NCBI GenBank assembly: GCA_039090855.1 | Contig: CM077022.1 | Coordinates: 71,882,971-71,946,970, forward strand | DNA from: Macrothele yani | Taxonomy: Eukaryota; Arthropoda; Arachnida; Araneae; Macrothelidae | Length of the DNA: 64,000 nucleotides | Direction of reading: 5' to 3' | In this document: positions 22,863-33,650 of the stretch, in pieces | Position numbering within the stretch: the first letter of the stretch is position 1 | How the letters are laid out: each line of letters starts with the position of its first letter | Made by a program: the position numbers and the translations under genes | The notes under the pieces: generated by a model | Database searches by the model: none | What the model saw: the letters and a program-made list of their open reading frames with translations, nothing else | What the model was told of the DNA's origin: nothing

Positions 22863-24165
22863 CAGGGTGTCCGAAAATTATTGGACACATTACAAAATTA
22901 TGTACAAACAAAACTATGAGCATTGTCTGTTTTTCTATGTCACGTATTACTAACACGATTTCTATATTTTTGTTTTACAGAATTGTTATTCCCACAATCC
23001 GATAGACGGCGCTAGGTGTGGCCTGATGAGGAATGTATGAGAAATGCGCAATCAGTAGTCATGTCATCCGTACAGCAGAAGGCGATGTGTGTGTTATGGC
23101 TTGCGGAATTAAAGTCTGTCATTAAAGTTAAAAAACGGTACCGTTTAGAGTATGGTTGTAATCCTCCGTCAACGAATTCAATTAAGCGGTGGATGAAATA
23201 GTTTAAAGAAACTGGCAATGTGGAACATCGTGGAGGAGCCGGTAGGCCTAACGTCAGCGGTGAGACGGTTGACCAAGTTAATGAAAGTTTCCGAAGAAGC
23301 CCCAGGAAATCCGTTCGTAAAGCAAGCAGAAATCGACAGTTCACGATATCTTGCACAAGAAATTAAAGTTTCATGCTTATAAAATTCAAATAGTGCAAAA
23401 GATGCATGTACTCTACGATACAATTTTGCTGTAGATATGCTGTATCGAGTGGAAAACGACGAAAACTTTCTCAGTACTGTAATTTTTAGTGATAAACCCA
23501 CATTTCATGTATCGGGTATTGTGAATCGTCACAACTGTAGGATATGGGGCAGTGAACCGACTCATGCTGCTATTGAACTGGAACGTGATTCTCCAAAAGT
23601 TAATGTGTGGTGCGCCCTATCAAAAAGAGAAGTGATTGGCCCTTTCTTCTTCTGCGAAAAAAACATAAATGGTGACATTTACTTGGATATGCTAGAAATT
23701 TTTGCTATACCCCAGATCAAAAGATATGACAACGTCGTTTTCCAACAAGACGGCGCGCCTCCGCATTGATCGTGTGTACGTAAGTGCCTAAATAAGCATT
23801 TCCCCAACAGATGAATTGGGCGTGGTGGTCCCATTCCGTGGCCTCCTCGCTCTCCAGAACTAACTCCATTGGATTATTTCATGTGGGGTTATGTGAAGTA
23901 TCGTGTCTATCAGACGCTTTGTACTGATTTGCAGGAACTGAAGCAGCGTATCACAGCTGCTATTAATTCCATAACTCCTCATATGCTTGCCAATACATGG
24001 CATGAAATCGAGTATCGCTTGGACGTACTACGAGCAACCAAGGGAATCGAAATTTATTAACTTGTATAGTTACATTGGAAGTTAGTACAGCCAGTTTCTT
24101 TCTATCTGTTTAATGTTTTGTTTTATATCATTTTGTAATGTGTCCAATAATTCTCGGACACCCCA
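22863..24165 (+). mobile_element. DUF4817-type Tc1/mariner-superfamily element
   Basis: A TA-flanked element (TA at 22861-22862 and 24166-24167) with inverted ends CAGGGTGTCCGAAAATTATT and the complement TTCTCGGACACCCC, matching for about 35 bases through GGACACATTACAAAA. It is inserted in repeat F. The transposase remnant is on the plus strand. Confidence 0.85.
23060..24060 (+). pseudogene. DUF4817-type transposase, broken
   Basis: The N-terminal piece (from about 23061, VQQKAMCVLWLAELKSVIKV..RLEYGCNPPSTNSIKRWMK) is the DUF4817 helix-turn-helix region, common in arthropod genomes. A stop at about 23200 and frame changes follow. The central piece 23437-23769 is open: FSDKPTFHVSG with the first Asp, NRHNCRIWG, DSPKVNVWCALS and FQQDGAPPH with the second Asp. 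A stop replaces the Trp after GAPPH. The C-terminal piece has LTPLDYFMWGYVKYRVY with the third Asp, and ends at 24060. Inactive. Confidence 0.88.
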
Positions 24166-24167
24166 TA

Positions 24168-24245
24168 TTTTAGCAAAAGGGCCTCGAATTTTTTTTTTTT
24201 TTTTTTTTGCGGGGGGCCCCGTGTTTTTCAGGTACGCCACTGGGG
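24168..24245 (+). repeat. Dispersed repeat F, right end
   Basis: It resumes after the DUF4817 element with AGGGCCTC, a T run and GTACGCCACTG, matching 9145-9198. Confidence 0.65.
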
Positions 24246-24600
24246 GGAAAATGTTTTAATATTTAATCCCCTAGCGGGAAATCTGTATTTATTTAAAGAG
24301 GACAATATTCTCAATTTTTATTGCAGTGAATGGCATACAGTAAAAAAAGTAATTTTTCAACAGGGTTTTTAGAAGCTGTGATACAGCTGCAATTGCAAGT
24401 ACATAAACACAACCTACGGACAGACCGGTGAACTACAGAAAACTCCACGAGGGCGTCCCGGACGCTCTTGTGAAGACAACGTGGACAAAATATACGCAAC
24501 CGAAACGATTGAGTAATAAGATAATGACAGAAAAGGTAAACATAGATAAAAAAAAAATATTTGTTAAATTTTTTTTGGAATTCAAGCATGACAAAAGTGT
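24246..24600. other. No gene seen
   Basis: Short A-rich stretch before the hAT at 24609; no family recognised. Confidence 0.4.
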
Positions 24601-24631
24601 GTTTAGATCAGGGGTGCGGAACCTGGGGCTT

Positions 24632-26122
24632 CACTGAGAAAAACGTTTTGTTAATTCAACAAAAAAATTGTTGAATCACCAAAAAAATTCAGTCGATATA
24701 CAATCACCAAAAAATGTGTTAAATTAACAAAATTATTTTGATGAAAATTATTGTTCATTTCACAAAATGTATTGTTATCATGACAGAACGTTTTGTTCAT
24801 TTAACAAAATAATTTTGTCGATTTTCTTTGATCCAACAGTATGTATTGTTACCGTAACAAAACGTTTTGTTGCTGCAACCAAACATATTTTTATCGTAAC
24901 ACAGTAATTTCTTGCTCCAACAAAATTTAGAAATCTGTAGCTGGGCCACTTTGTCCCTAAACTTTTTTCCGATGGCAACACTTTGCCGGTGCCCTTCGGT
25001 GTTTGCAATTTTCTTTCTAGTGGGGTTTAAATGAACTTGTTTACGTCGTGAGGAACTTTTTCAAAGCCAGCGAAAAGCCACTCAGCGAGCGGATTCGAAC
25101 CTGAGACCTTCAGTTTAGGAACGGGGTGTGCTACCCACTCTGCTATACCTACTCTTACACGGGTGATCTTATCTACGAATTCAGCATTTGAAGGTGGGTT
25201 TATTACTTTCTGGATCTTTCACGGACGATTTGTACTTGCCATAACGATGTATTGACACTACTTTGGTGCGTATGTAGCATGTTTCTAAATACGATTTCTT
25301 TTTAAATGTTTTCCTTAGTTTTTTGATGAAACAAATTATTGACATTTTCGGTTAGACAAAAAAAAAAAAAAAATCATAATATTTTTTTTAACGTTCTATA
25401 CGTTCCAGGGTACTATCCCCATGCAATCTTTGGTTGCCGCACGAATTTTGAAACACACTGTATATAACATATACATGAAATCAAGCTCTGTACACAAATT
25501 ACAACTCTTATCATTACCTCATGTGCAATTTTTTATTTGCGATCAGGAACCGCAAGCCGTCATAAGAAATGTATTATTGCTTTATCAGAAATCTGGGTTT
25601 AAATTTAATACGTGCCCCTGTGCATCTAATAAGATGCGGATTTTCTCGTGTTCATTGTAATTATGAGTTTACAAAGTGAGGCCAAATTATCACTAAAATT
25701 CACCGAATCCAACCAAAATAACACACAATAAACACTAGCATAAAAATACGTCGGAATTATTAAGATATATTAGAAATTCTTACCTCTCAATGTCTCTATC
25801 AGAGTTGACAGCTTCCAGTCTTCTAACAATGCACTCATTTCGTAGTCAGCCATGATTCAAAGCGAAATCTTAAGCGCAAAACGAGATTCTTCTGTTCAGT
25901 GGTAGTCTGGAAGGGCCCGTTTGGAGTAGCTAGTAATCACGTGCGCTTTGGCGTAAGGTCGATGCCACCTCCATATAGTTGAATTAACAAAATATAGCCA
26001 ACGAAATAATTTTGTGTTGCCAACAAAACAACTGCGATGGGTTTGCTAAAGCAACAAAATAAATCGACAAAACAGATCAACAAAATTATTTTGTTTTTTC
26101 AAACAAACTTTTTTTCTCAGTG
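24632..26122 (+). mobile_element. Element Y (CACTGAGAAA ends) with tRNA-like cassette, copy 1
   Basis: Ends are CACTGAGAAAAACGTTTTGT and the complement TTTTTTTCTCAGTG. The first 300 bases are a dense set of AACAAAA/TTTTGTT short inverted motifs. The interior matches 34091-35571 in the opposite orientation. A tRNA-like cassette is at 25085-25155. No protein is encoded. It lies just inside the hAT left terminus. Confidence 0.8.
25085..25155 (-). repeat. tRNA-like cassette inside element Y copy 1
   Basis: Minus strand: TAGGTATAGCAGAGTGGGTA (A-box-like) and GGTTCGAATCC (B-box). It corresponds to 34992-35060 in copy 3. Confidence 0.7.
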
Positions 26123-26439
26123 TTTTAGGCAATTAAGTGCGGCCTTTTGTGTTAATCAAAAATTTTCCGAACAAAATCCTTTATTTTTAGTAATATGCTT
26201 TAAATGTTCATCTTTTATTATTTTTATTTTAGTCTTAAAATGACCGTATTTAAAATACCAAAAAGTAAAAGAAGGTTCAACGAAATAACGCTCCCCGACT
26301 GACAGCCATCTTTATAAAGGCTGTTTTGACACCTGCTATGCACATGATTTCGTTCTATGGCTCCTAAAGGACTACAGGTGAAAAGAAATTAATTAAAAAA
26401 TAATTAATTTATTTTATCAGATAGATAAAAGGATTATTA

Positions 26440-26750
26440 GTCAATTAATTTTTTTTTTGCAAGAAAATTTATTGAGCTCTCAGAAGATGAGATTTTAAAG
26501 TCCTTGTTTGACGCTAAGAAAGATTCAGTTGACATATGGACAAATGCAATAGAATACCCACGCCTTCTGCAACATACACGAAAAATGCTTTCTTGCTTTT
26601 CAATCACTTATTGCTGCTAACTACATTCTCCTACCTAACCCAAATCAAGAGGCCCTTAAAGTCACAAATGATGGATACCAATCTAAAGGATCAGCTAAAA
26701 ATGCGGACCTCCATGTTGCAACTAAATATTCAAATGTTTTCCAACAAAAA
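26440..26750 (+). pseudogene. hAT transposase, C-terminal dimerisation fragment
   Basis: Frames give DIWTNAIEYPRLLQHTRKML, then SCFSITYCCE, and in another frame QIKRPLKSQMMDTNLKDQLK. This is the order seen in the hAT C-terminal (hATC) dimerisation region: YP.L...A..LL..F.STY.CE followed by IK...RS.L.D..L. One frame change lies between them near 26630. Element Y copy 2 is inserted shortly after, at 26754. Confidence 0.75.
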
Positions 26751-26753
26751 GCT

Positions 26754-27319
26754 CACTGAGAAAAACGTTTTGTTAAAAAAAAAAAAAAAAAAAAACTTTG
26801 TCGATATACAGTCAACAAAATTTTTTGTTGAATTTGCAAAATTATTTTGTTGAAAAATATTGTTGATTTAACAAAATTTATTATCACGACAAAACGTTTT
26901 CTTCATTTAACGCAATGATTAGGTCGATTTTTGGGGATTTCTTTGATCCGACATAACATTGTTATCATGACAAAAGGTTTTGTTGCTGCAACGAAACATA
27001 TTGTTATCGTGACACAATGAGTTTTGTTGTAATAACAATATGTTTTGTTGCAGCAACAAAACATTTTGTCATGATAACAACGTTATGTTGGATCAAAGAA
27101 ATCCCCAAAAATCGACCTAATCATTTTGTTAAATGAACAAAACGTTTTGACGTGATAATAAATTTTGTTAAATCAACAATAATTTTCAACAAAATAATTT
27201 TGCAAATTCAACAAAAAAATTTGTTGACTGTATATCGACAAAAAATTTTGTTGATTCAACAAAATTTTCGTTGAATTCAACAAAATTTTTGTTGAATTAA
27301 CAAAACGTTTTTCTCACTG
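26754..27319. mobile_element. Element Y, short palindromic copy 2
   Basis: A 566-bp near-complete palindrome centred near 27035, bounded by CACTGAGAAAAACGTTTTGT and the complementary ACGTTTTTCTCACTG (one base off at the end). It consists only of the AACAAAA-type subterminal part of Y; the tRNA-like cassette is absent. It sits inside the hAT C-terminal gene remnant. Confidence 0.85.
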
Positions 27320-27544
27320 CAGTCACAACAAAATCATTAAAAGATTAGTTAGTTTTAGAATTAACAATTTTTTTTTCATTTTTTAAGTTAGCTAGTATAT
27401 AGTAAGATTTTTACAAAATAATGTACATTTCAAAGTATATCTAATTGAAGTTTCTTGAATGCGGCCTTGTTAGATTACAGTTAAATTAATGAGGCCTTCC
27501 ATCATGAAAGGGTTCCTCACCTCTGGTTTAGATTGTTCGCACGC

Positions 27545-27850
27545 ATGAAGAAGAAGAAAACGGAAAGCAAATTTGTGCTGACATTCTCGGAGGAATTCAG
27601 GTGAACCCAAAGCCTCTTAGAAAGTGTTGTCACTTGTGATGAAACCTGAATCTTCCAATACCACCTTGAAATGGAAAAACAGTCGATATATCGGAAAACT
27701 TCAGCTGCAAAAAAGGATGAAAAAGGCACGGCAAAGCAAGTTCAAGGTCATGTTAATTAATTTCATTGATACAGAGGGTGAGTCGAAAGTTTTGCAATAT
27801 TTGAATAAACGCATGTGCTGCGGTGGGTATGTCACGTGTTTAAACTAGTT
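27545..27850 (+). pseudogene. Mariner transposase fragment
   Basis: Frames give KTESKFVLTFSEEFR, then VVTCDET-stop-IFQYHLEMEKQ with the first catalytic Asp, and, one frame on, KKARQSKFKVMLINFIDTEG. This is the SETMAR/Mos1-like central region. Only about 300 bp remain, without either terminus. It directly follows the hAT target duplication. Confidence 0.7.
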
Positions 27851-27929
27851 CAAGTCGCGCACTGCAGTCATTCGAAAGGGATGTAAAGTGGTAGTCGTTG
27901 CTGTGTTTTGTGTCGTTTCTGTTAATGCC

Positions 27930-28190
27930 TCGGACTCCAAATTCACCTGACACGAACCCAATCGGACATTTGTGGTTCGACTTGGAAAAGCGGGTTCGCG
28001 CTCAATCACCACCACCCCGAAATGTACGGGAACTGGAGGACCTGCTGTTGACATTATGGTACCAGATACCTTAGGATACCTATCACCACCTCATTGAATC
28101 GATGCCTCGCCAAGTGGCCTCTGTTTTGCTGGCTAAAGGGGGTCCTACAGCTTATTAGGTAGGTGGTCATAATGTAATGGTTCATCGGTG
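27930..28190 (+). mobile_element. Tc1-like fragment, fourth family, 3' part
   Basis: It matches the C-terminal end and terminus of the element at 15238 in the opposite orientation. A frame with IGHLWFDLEKRVRAQSPPPR carries the catalytic Glu region, and the last bases are the complement of CACCGATGAACCATTACATT. The rest of the element is absent. Confidence 0.8.
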
Positions 28191-28426
28191 AATATTATAA
28201 TTAATGATTTTTTCATTATTTCTACATAGAAATAACGAAAAAGTAATTAATAAATTAAAAACATTATTTCCACATAGAAATCACGTTTTTGAAATTAAGC
28301 TGATTATTTGGACACACACAATGCTGCAAAAATGACAGGGCCAAGTCTCATGCCCCCTGCCGGTATCCTCAAGCGTGAGCTATATATATATATATACTGA
28401 AGTGCCAGAAAAACTGGTACACCAGT

Positions 28427-29473
28427 CTAATACTTGGTAGATCCCCCACTGGAGCGCAGGACTGCAGAAATACGACAGGGCATGGACTCCACTAGCTCCT
28501 GGAAATATGCTGTAGGCAATGCAACCATACTTCTTGCAGAGCGTTCCACAACTCGGGTGTATTCCGAGGTCTCGGAATCCTGTGTTCGATAGCGCGTTGC
28601 ATGGCATCGCAAATGTGTTCTATCACGTTCAGATCTGGGAATTTGGGTGGGAATGGCCACACCCCAAACTCAGGTGAATGCTCCTCTAACCATAATGTGG
28701 CGTCCCGACACTTGTGTGGAGGTGCATTGTCCTTTTGGAACAGGTCCAACCCATCAGCAGGAATGCAGGACACGAACGGGTGTACTTTGTCAGAAATGAT
28801 GCGGACATAGCGTTGGCCGGTCACAGACGTTTGTAGACGCACCAGGGGTCCCAGTGAAGTCCAGCTAAACACACCCCATACCATTACGCCCCCCCCTCAG
28901 CCGGTACAGTTCCCTGTTGACAGGCGGGATCCATGGCTTCATGGGGTTTGCGCTACACACGAATCCTTCCATCTGCCCCCGATACAGCATAAAACGCGAC
29001 TCGTCAGACCAGGCTGCTTGTTTCCAGTCATCAAGTGTCCAGTGGCGGTGTTGCCGTGCCCAAGCGAGGAGCATAGCTCTGTGTCGTGCACCCATCAAGG
29101 GGACTCGAGTTGGGCGTCGGCTCCCAAAGCCCATATCGTGCAGGGTACGTTGCACAGACCGGAAGCTGATGCTTGTTGAGCCTCCAGCATTGAATTCCGA
29201 TGATACCTGCGAGAGTGTTGCACGCGTATCGCGTGAAACAATTCTTGACAGCCGACGATGGTCACGTTCAGCCAGTGTCTTTTTACGGCAACACTGGTAT
29301 CGTAGGTCGGAGGTTTTACCAGAATTCTTGTAGTCACGGTACACCCTTGCAATGGTCGTCCGTGAAAATCCGAACTTCTTTTCTACCTCTGAAATACTAT
29401 GGCCCATCTCACGAGCGCCAACTATGACAGCCCGTTGAAAAGCGCTTAAATCGTTATTACTTGTAGTTCTCAT
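28427..29473 (-). pseudogene. Tc1-like transposase, two frameshifts
   Basis: It starts at 29473 (MRTTSNNDLSAFQRAVIVGA). The first helix-turn-helix (MGHSISEVEKKFGFSRTTIA) and second (RDHRRLSRIVSRDTRATLSQ) are intact, and the first Asp is in WSDESRFMLY near 29000. Just after it the frame shifts, and it is set back near an 8-G run at about 28885. MVWGVFSWTSLGPLVRLQ follows with the second Asp in FQKDNAPPH, and IEHICDAMQRA keeps an acidic position close to the expected Glu. A third frame gives the C-terminus LVESMPCRISAVLRSSGG, with the stop at 28427-28429. Confidence 0.9.
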
Positions 29474-29501
29474 GCCGAAAACAGCTCTGACAGCTGGCAA
29501 G

Positions 29502-30006
29502 AGCATTGTCATTTTCATGTAGGACTTCCGTCCACAGGGAGTAGAGTTTAGGTCCCAGCCACCTACAGCGAGATCGCCTTTTGGGCAGGACGCAGAAACG
29601 GAAGGAATGAGAGCAAGTCTAGCGACTTTTGACAGAACAGTTTGTAGTGAGATTAGAGTACAGTAGATGGCGCCACCGTACAAGTACGATATTGCACATA
29701 GATGGGTGAGAGAATTTCAGGGAGGACATAGGAAAGGATACCCATTTAACCAGTGGGTCCAGCCTGGGGGCCGTCACTTAACGTGCTCGTCCGATGCACG
29801 GCGGATATTCAGCGATTGTTAGTAAATCACACCATCTCTGAAAGATCAGCCCAGGCTAGAACCTGGGGACCCAGCATCGATAATCTGAAACACTAACCAC
29901 TAAGCCATCCGCGGCTTGAAACACTAACCACTAAGCCATCCGCGGCTTGAAACACTAACCACTAAGCCATCCGCGGCTTGAAACACTAACCACTAAGCCA
30001 TCCGCG
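29502..30006 (-). mobile_element. tRNA-derived SINE, family A, full length with target duplication
   Basis: It is flanked by exact 18-bp direct repeats GCTCTGACAGCTGGCAAG at 29484-29501 and 30007-30024. On the minus strand it starts with GGATGGCTTAGTGGTTAG (A-box), then CCAGGTTCTAGCC (B-box), the core and the tail. The head unit is repeated four times at 29886-30006. The insertion is 28 bp upstream of the Tc1 start codon. Confidence 0.92.
29886..30006 (-). repeat. Four-fold tandem repeat of SINE A-box head, 31-bp unit
   Basis: TGAAACACTAACCACTAAGC starts at 29886, 29917, 29948 and 29979. Each unit carries a full A-box (minus strand TGGCTTAGTGGTTAGTG). Confidence 0.95.
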
Positions 30007-30139
30007 GCTCTGACAGCTGGCAAGGATGTCTATCGCTTTATATACGCACTGGCGGGCGCAACGGAGTACGCGCATAGGTCACGTTGCTATGTATTTTGCA
30101 GAAGCTCGTCTGTACCAGTTTTTCTGGCACTTCAGTGTA

Positions 30140-31040
30140 TATATATAATCGATATATCATCAGTACCTTATATAATTTTTTTAAAAATCCTGAAGTGTCT
30201 GCGTCCGGTGAACTTATAAAACCCCTTGTATATGCTGGCAAAATCGTAGTGCAGAAGAACAAAATCATTTTACAAACGTAATGACACGATTCAAAGCATG
30301 AAAAATCTGAACAGCAGTAAGTAAAACAAAAATGCGTCTCTTTTTATAGTAAAACTATGTAATAAATGCCAAAACCTAAATGCATGTGTAACGTATATTA
30401 AAAATAGTTTGTTTTAGAAATGATGAAAATGCACTTGTGCATAAATAGGTAGAAGTCATTCTAATTGAATTTTTCGAGCTGGTTTTAGTGTCATTTTTTC
30501 TTTTACTGTCTGGGGTGCTATATATTGTTTTAGTATAGATATACCTTTATTCCAACCAAAATTAGACAAAATGAAGAAAAATAACTAAATTTCCAATTTA
30601 AAACTAAGCCTAAAGGCATAGAAAACAGGCGTTGAGCCTCTAAATGGGGCTGTCCCGTTTTCATCCTGTTATTTCAATGTTTAAGCGTGTCCCTGGGCGT
30701 TTTTTGTTTTGTTTGATCCATCATCGTCTTACGCCCACCTGGGATTCAACTTTTTTTTTATTTTCGGGGTTTCCTGTGTTTCTATTTTCTTTGAAGAATA
30801 ATGCTCTTTTTTCTTTTACACCATATTTACTTTTTACTTGTATCTTTACCCACCCAACGACTTTTTCTTTCTTACTTCACCTTAGCATATCTATATACGA
30901 ATACTAATGTGTGTGTTTTCAGGTTTAGAGTACATGATGAGGAACAAAATCCTATTTAACAAATTCAATTTGTACCTGAAATTCTTATGCATCGGTGTAT
31001 AGCTCGTCCAGTGACGTATTTCTTTCGTGAATTAACGAAG
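30140..31040. other. No gene seen; possible Helitron-like 5' end
   Basis: About 900 bp without a recognised gene. On the minus strand, TCTATACTAAAACAATATAT starts near 30537 and resembles a Helitron 5' end, but nothing else supports it. Confidence 0.4.
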
Positions 31041-31273
31041 CACACTGTTAAAAATTGGTACTTAGAAAGAACCGAAATGTACTCGTTTTTGAACACATTC
31101 TATGCTTATAATAGCTCCGAGTACTTTTCTGGAAAAGACATGTACTCATTTTTGAGTACATACAGGGAATCAATTGTGAATAAATCTGATATTTCCAATT
31201 TGAAATATATGTACTCATTCTTGAGTACATATATTTCAAATATATGCACTCAAAAATGCATATATTTCAAATA

Positions 31274-32500
31274 CACTGATTGGCCACTTTATTATCACCA
31301 CCTGACAGTTTTAAGCAAATGAGCTATGGCTGCACGCTGTTGCCGCCAGAGGGCGAGGCTAATATAAAAAGGCAAAGCTCAGTGCTTGCGACAGTACCAG
31401 AAGTGATTTTTGGGTGACAAGATGGGTAAAAAATGCGATTTGACGGACTTTCAACGTGAAATGATTGTAGGAGCTCGGAGCCATGTAGCGAGTATCACCG
31501 AAACCGCCGCATTCGTGAAATGTTCCAGAGCAGCTGTTGTTAAAATGTTTAAAGACTGGACTGTCAGCCAAAACACTGGGTCTCTATGTACAACGTGTGG
31601 TCGTCATCGACTAGTGACTGCTCGGGCGGAACGGAGAGTGTCCTGACTGGTAACAGACAACAGAAGGGCAACAGTGCAACAAATTACAGACCATTTAAAT
31701 CAAGGATCGCCTCAAATGATCTCTGCACGCACTGTTTGTTCGCCGTACACTGCATCGGATGGGATATGGCAGCCGAAGGCCTATTCGAACACATTTGCTG
31801 TCTGCAGTTAACAAGAGAAAACGTCTCCAGTTTGCACAGGAGCACAAGGATTGGACAGTCGATAATTGGAAACAAATTATGTTGTCCGATGAATCACGTT
31901 TTCAGTTGCACCGCATGCCGATGGCCGAGTGAGAATTTGGAGGAAACAGCACGAAAGCATGGACCCCAAATGCACTGCTAAAACCCTTCCAGCTGGTGGA
32001 GGCAACGTTATGGTTTGCGAAATGTTTTCCTGGCATGCTTTGGGCCCTTTAATTCGTGTTGATCAACGTCTGACTGGCACATCATATCTAAACATTGTTG
32101 CGGACCAAGTGCATCCTGTCATTTGGATGGTTTATCCCAATGGCGGTGGCTACTTTCAACAAGATAATGCGTCCTGCCATAGTGCTCGTATTGTACAGGA
32201 TTCGTTTCATGAACATGCCGGTGAGTTTACTTTGCTTAGGTGGCCCCCACAATCTGCAGATCTCAACCCCATTGAGAATTTGTGGGATGAAGTTGAACGA
32301 GCCATCAGACAACTGGATCCACAACCGTGCAATCTCACACTCCTAAAAAGTGATATTCATCAAGCATGGTCTCAGATCCCACAAACCAGCTATCAACATC
32401 TCATGGAGTCCATGCCACGAAGAATCGACGCAGTATTAAAGGCAAAAGGTGGCCAAACGAAGTACTGAGGGGGTGGCCATAATAAAGTGGCCACTCAGTG
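31274..32500 (+). mobile_element. Tc1-like element, sixth family, inside Z
   Basis: TA-flanked (31272-31273 and 32501-32502). Ends are CACTGATTGGCCACTTTATT and the complement AATAAAGTGGCCACTCAGTG. 1227 bp. The gene is on the plus strand. The intact Z copy at 46771 lacks this insertion, giving an empty-site comparison. Confidence 0.94.
31422..32468 (+). pseudogene. Tc1-like transposase, frameshifted
   Basis: It starts MGKKCDLTDFQREMIVGARS with helix-turn-helix ITETAAFVKCSRAAVVKMF, and stops at 31644 after RAERRVS. A second frame carries RRATVQQITDHLNQGSPQMI and later SDESRFQLHR with the first Asp (near 31890). The last 540 bases (31929-32468) are one open frame: MFSWHALGPLIRVDQRLTG, then QQDNASCH with the second Asp, LNPIENLWDEVERA with the Glu, and ending GGQTKY. 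At least two frame changes keep it from being functional. Confidence 0.9.
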
Positions 32501-32520
32501 TATATGTGCTGTAACTTCAT

Positions 32521-32870
32521 TCAGTTTCTGTGCCCTTTCAAGCAGGGCACAGAAACTGAAGGAAGTTAGAGCGATTCTGACAGGATAGTTTGTAAATGAG
32601 AGAGAGCACACTGGATTGCGCCATCGCACGATTTTGCATATAGAAGGCAGAGATAAATTAGGAAGGGGGGGGGGGCTTCGGCTTGGGAACTTTGACCTGA
32701 TGGGGATTACTACGCTGGGGCTGTCAGTTAACGTGCTTGTGCAATGCACAGCGGATATTCAGCGATTGTTAGCAATTTACACCACCACGGTGAAAAGCCT
32801 ATCAGCTAGGTTTGAACCTGGGGTCCCTCCCCGGCAGTAGTCTGAATCTCTAACCACTAAGCCATCCGCA
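32521..32870 (-). repeat. tRNA-derived SINE, family A, resident in Z
   Basis: Minus strand: GCGGATGGCTTAGTGGTTAG head and CCAGGTTCAAACC B-box. The equivalent SINE sits at the matching place in the other Z copy (48544-48835), so it was in the Z ancestor. A perfect 16-bp hairpin lies at its left edge (32521-32559). Confidence 0.85.
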
Positions 32871-32886
32871 GATCGATTTCGAATTT

Positions 32887-33192
32887 CAGAATCAGATCAT
32901 ATGTAGAGTATTTTAGAAAGGGAGTGTCTGACCCAGGTCTTAAACAACCCTTAGAAATAGGAAGCTAGGAGATTTGGGCTAGAGTGCCCGATAGGAAAGT
33001 GACACGGAAGCGAGGTAGAAGATGCCCTTATTTACTGCCGGGGGGCCGGTACCCGGGGTCCAACGGCTTAACGTGCCCATCCGACGCACGGCGAATTTTT
33101 AGTGGTTCGAGCGTTCGTACCTGCCTGGGATCGAACCTGAGGTTTTCTCCGTGGCTGTCACGAACATTAACCACTAGGCCACCGGCGGCCCT
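32887..33192 (-). mobile_element. tRNA-derived SINE, family B, with 12-bp target duplication
   Basis: It is bounded by exact GATTTCGAATTT repeats at 32875-32886 and 33193-33204, and the site is empty in the other Z copy (near 48530). Minus strand: GCCGGTGGCCTAGTGGTTAA head, CAGGTTCGATCCC B-box, and a core GCCGTGCGTCGGATGGGCAC related to family A. Length 306 bp. Confidence 0.9.
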
Positions 33193-33650
33193 GATTTCGA
33201 ATTTGGAATACGTGTACTCCATACATACTCATTTATTCATAGAATCAACTGGAAGTATATTATTCGATGGCACATCTCGAATAATAGATATACTCGTTTT
33301 CACATGCTGGGCAAATGGACCGTACAATTTTTTGACAAATATAGTGATGAAGCGATAATATATTATTTATCAGATAGACACTTAATGTAAAAACGCACAC
33401 AAAGATACTTTATGCATCCTTATGACACCAAATCTTGGTACCAGCGCACAATGGTCACCGGAGGTGGGTGACGCCAGTCGCTCAGAATTGGGCGGGCTAT
33501 TAGGGGATCTAAGCATGATGGAGTGGAACAAATGTTTAAGTATTTGGCAGAAATTTTGGCAAAAAATTCTGTTCATGTGCATTTTACGCGACGCTAATAA
33601 TGTTATCCCTAGCAAAAAACAGTTTTCAAGTGAATACTGTGCGCTGTACT

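Larger units (their letters stand above)
24609..27525 (+). mobile_element. hAT element with exact 8-bp target duplication, nested insertions
   Basis: The termini CAGGGGTGCGGAACCTGG and, at the right, the complement of CAGAGGTGAGGAACCC are hAT-type. The 8-bp duplication GTTTAGAT is exact at 24601-24608 and 27526-27533. It contains two copies of element Y (24632-26122 and 26754-27319). What is left of its own coding sequence is a C-terminal transposase piece at 26440-26750. It is therefore a decayed host for Y elements. Confidence 0.92.
28395..30137 (-). mobile_element. Tc1-like element, fifth family, with SINE insertion
   Basis: Inverted ends ACTGAAGTGCCAGAAAAACT (28396) and its complement ending at 30137 are flanked by TA. 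Without the 505-bp SINE at 29502-30006 the length is about 1240 bp. Transposase on the minus strand. Confidence 0.92.
31043..33418 (+). mobile_element. Element Z (CACTGTTAAA ends), left copy, truncated
   Basis: It starts CACTGTTAAAAATTGGTACT and matches, in inverted orientation, the copy at 46771-49029. The shared part has GTACTC..GAGTAC motifs (31080-31260), then a family A SINE at the same place in both copies, then the track ending ACGCACACAAAGATACTTTA at 33418, where homology stops. Nested are a Tc1 (31274-32500) and a SINE B (32887-33192). No own protein. Confidence 0.8.

Noticed and set aside
29886..30006. CRISPR-like array (four regular repeats)
   Set aside because: The 31-bp units are directly adjacent, without spacers, and are the SINE head.
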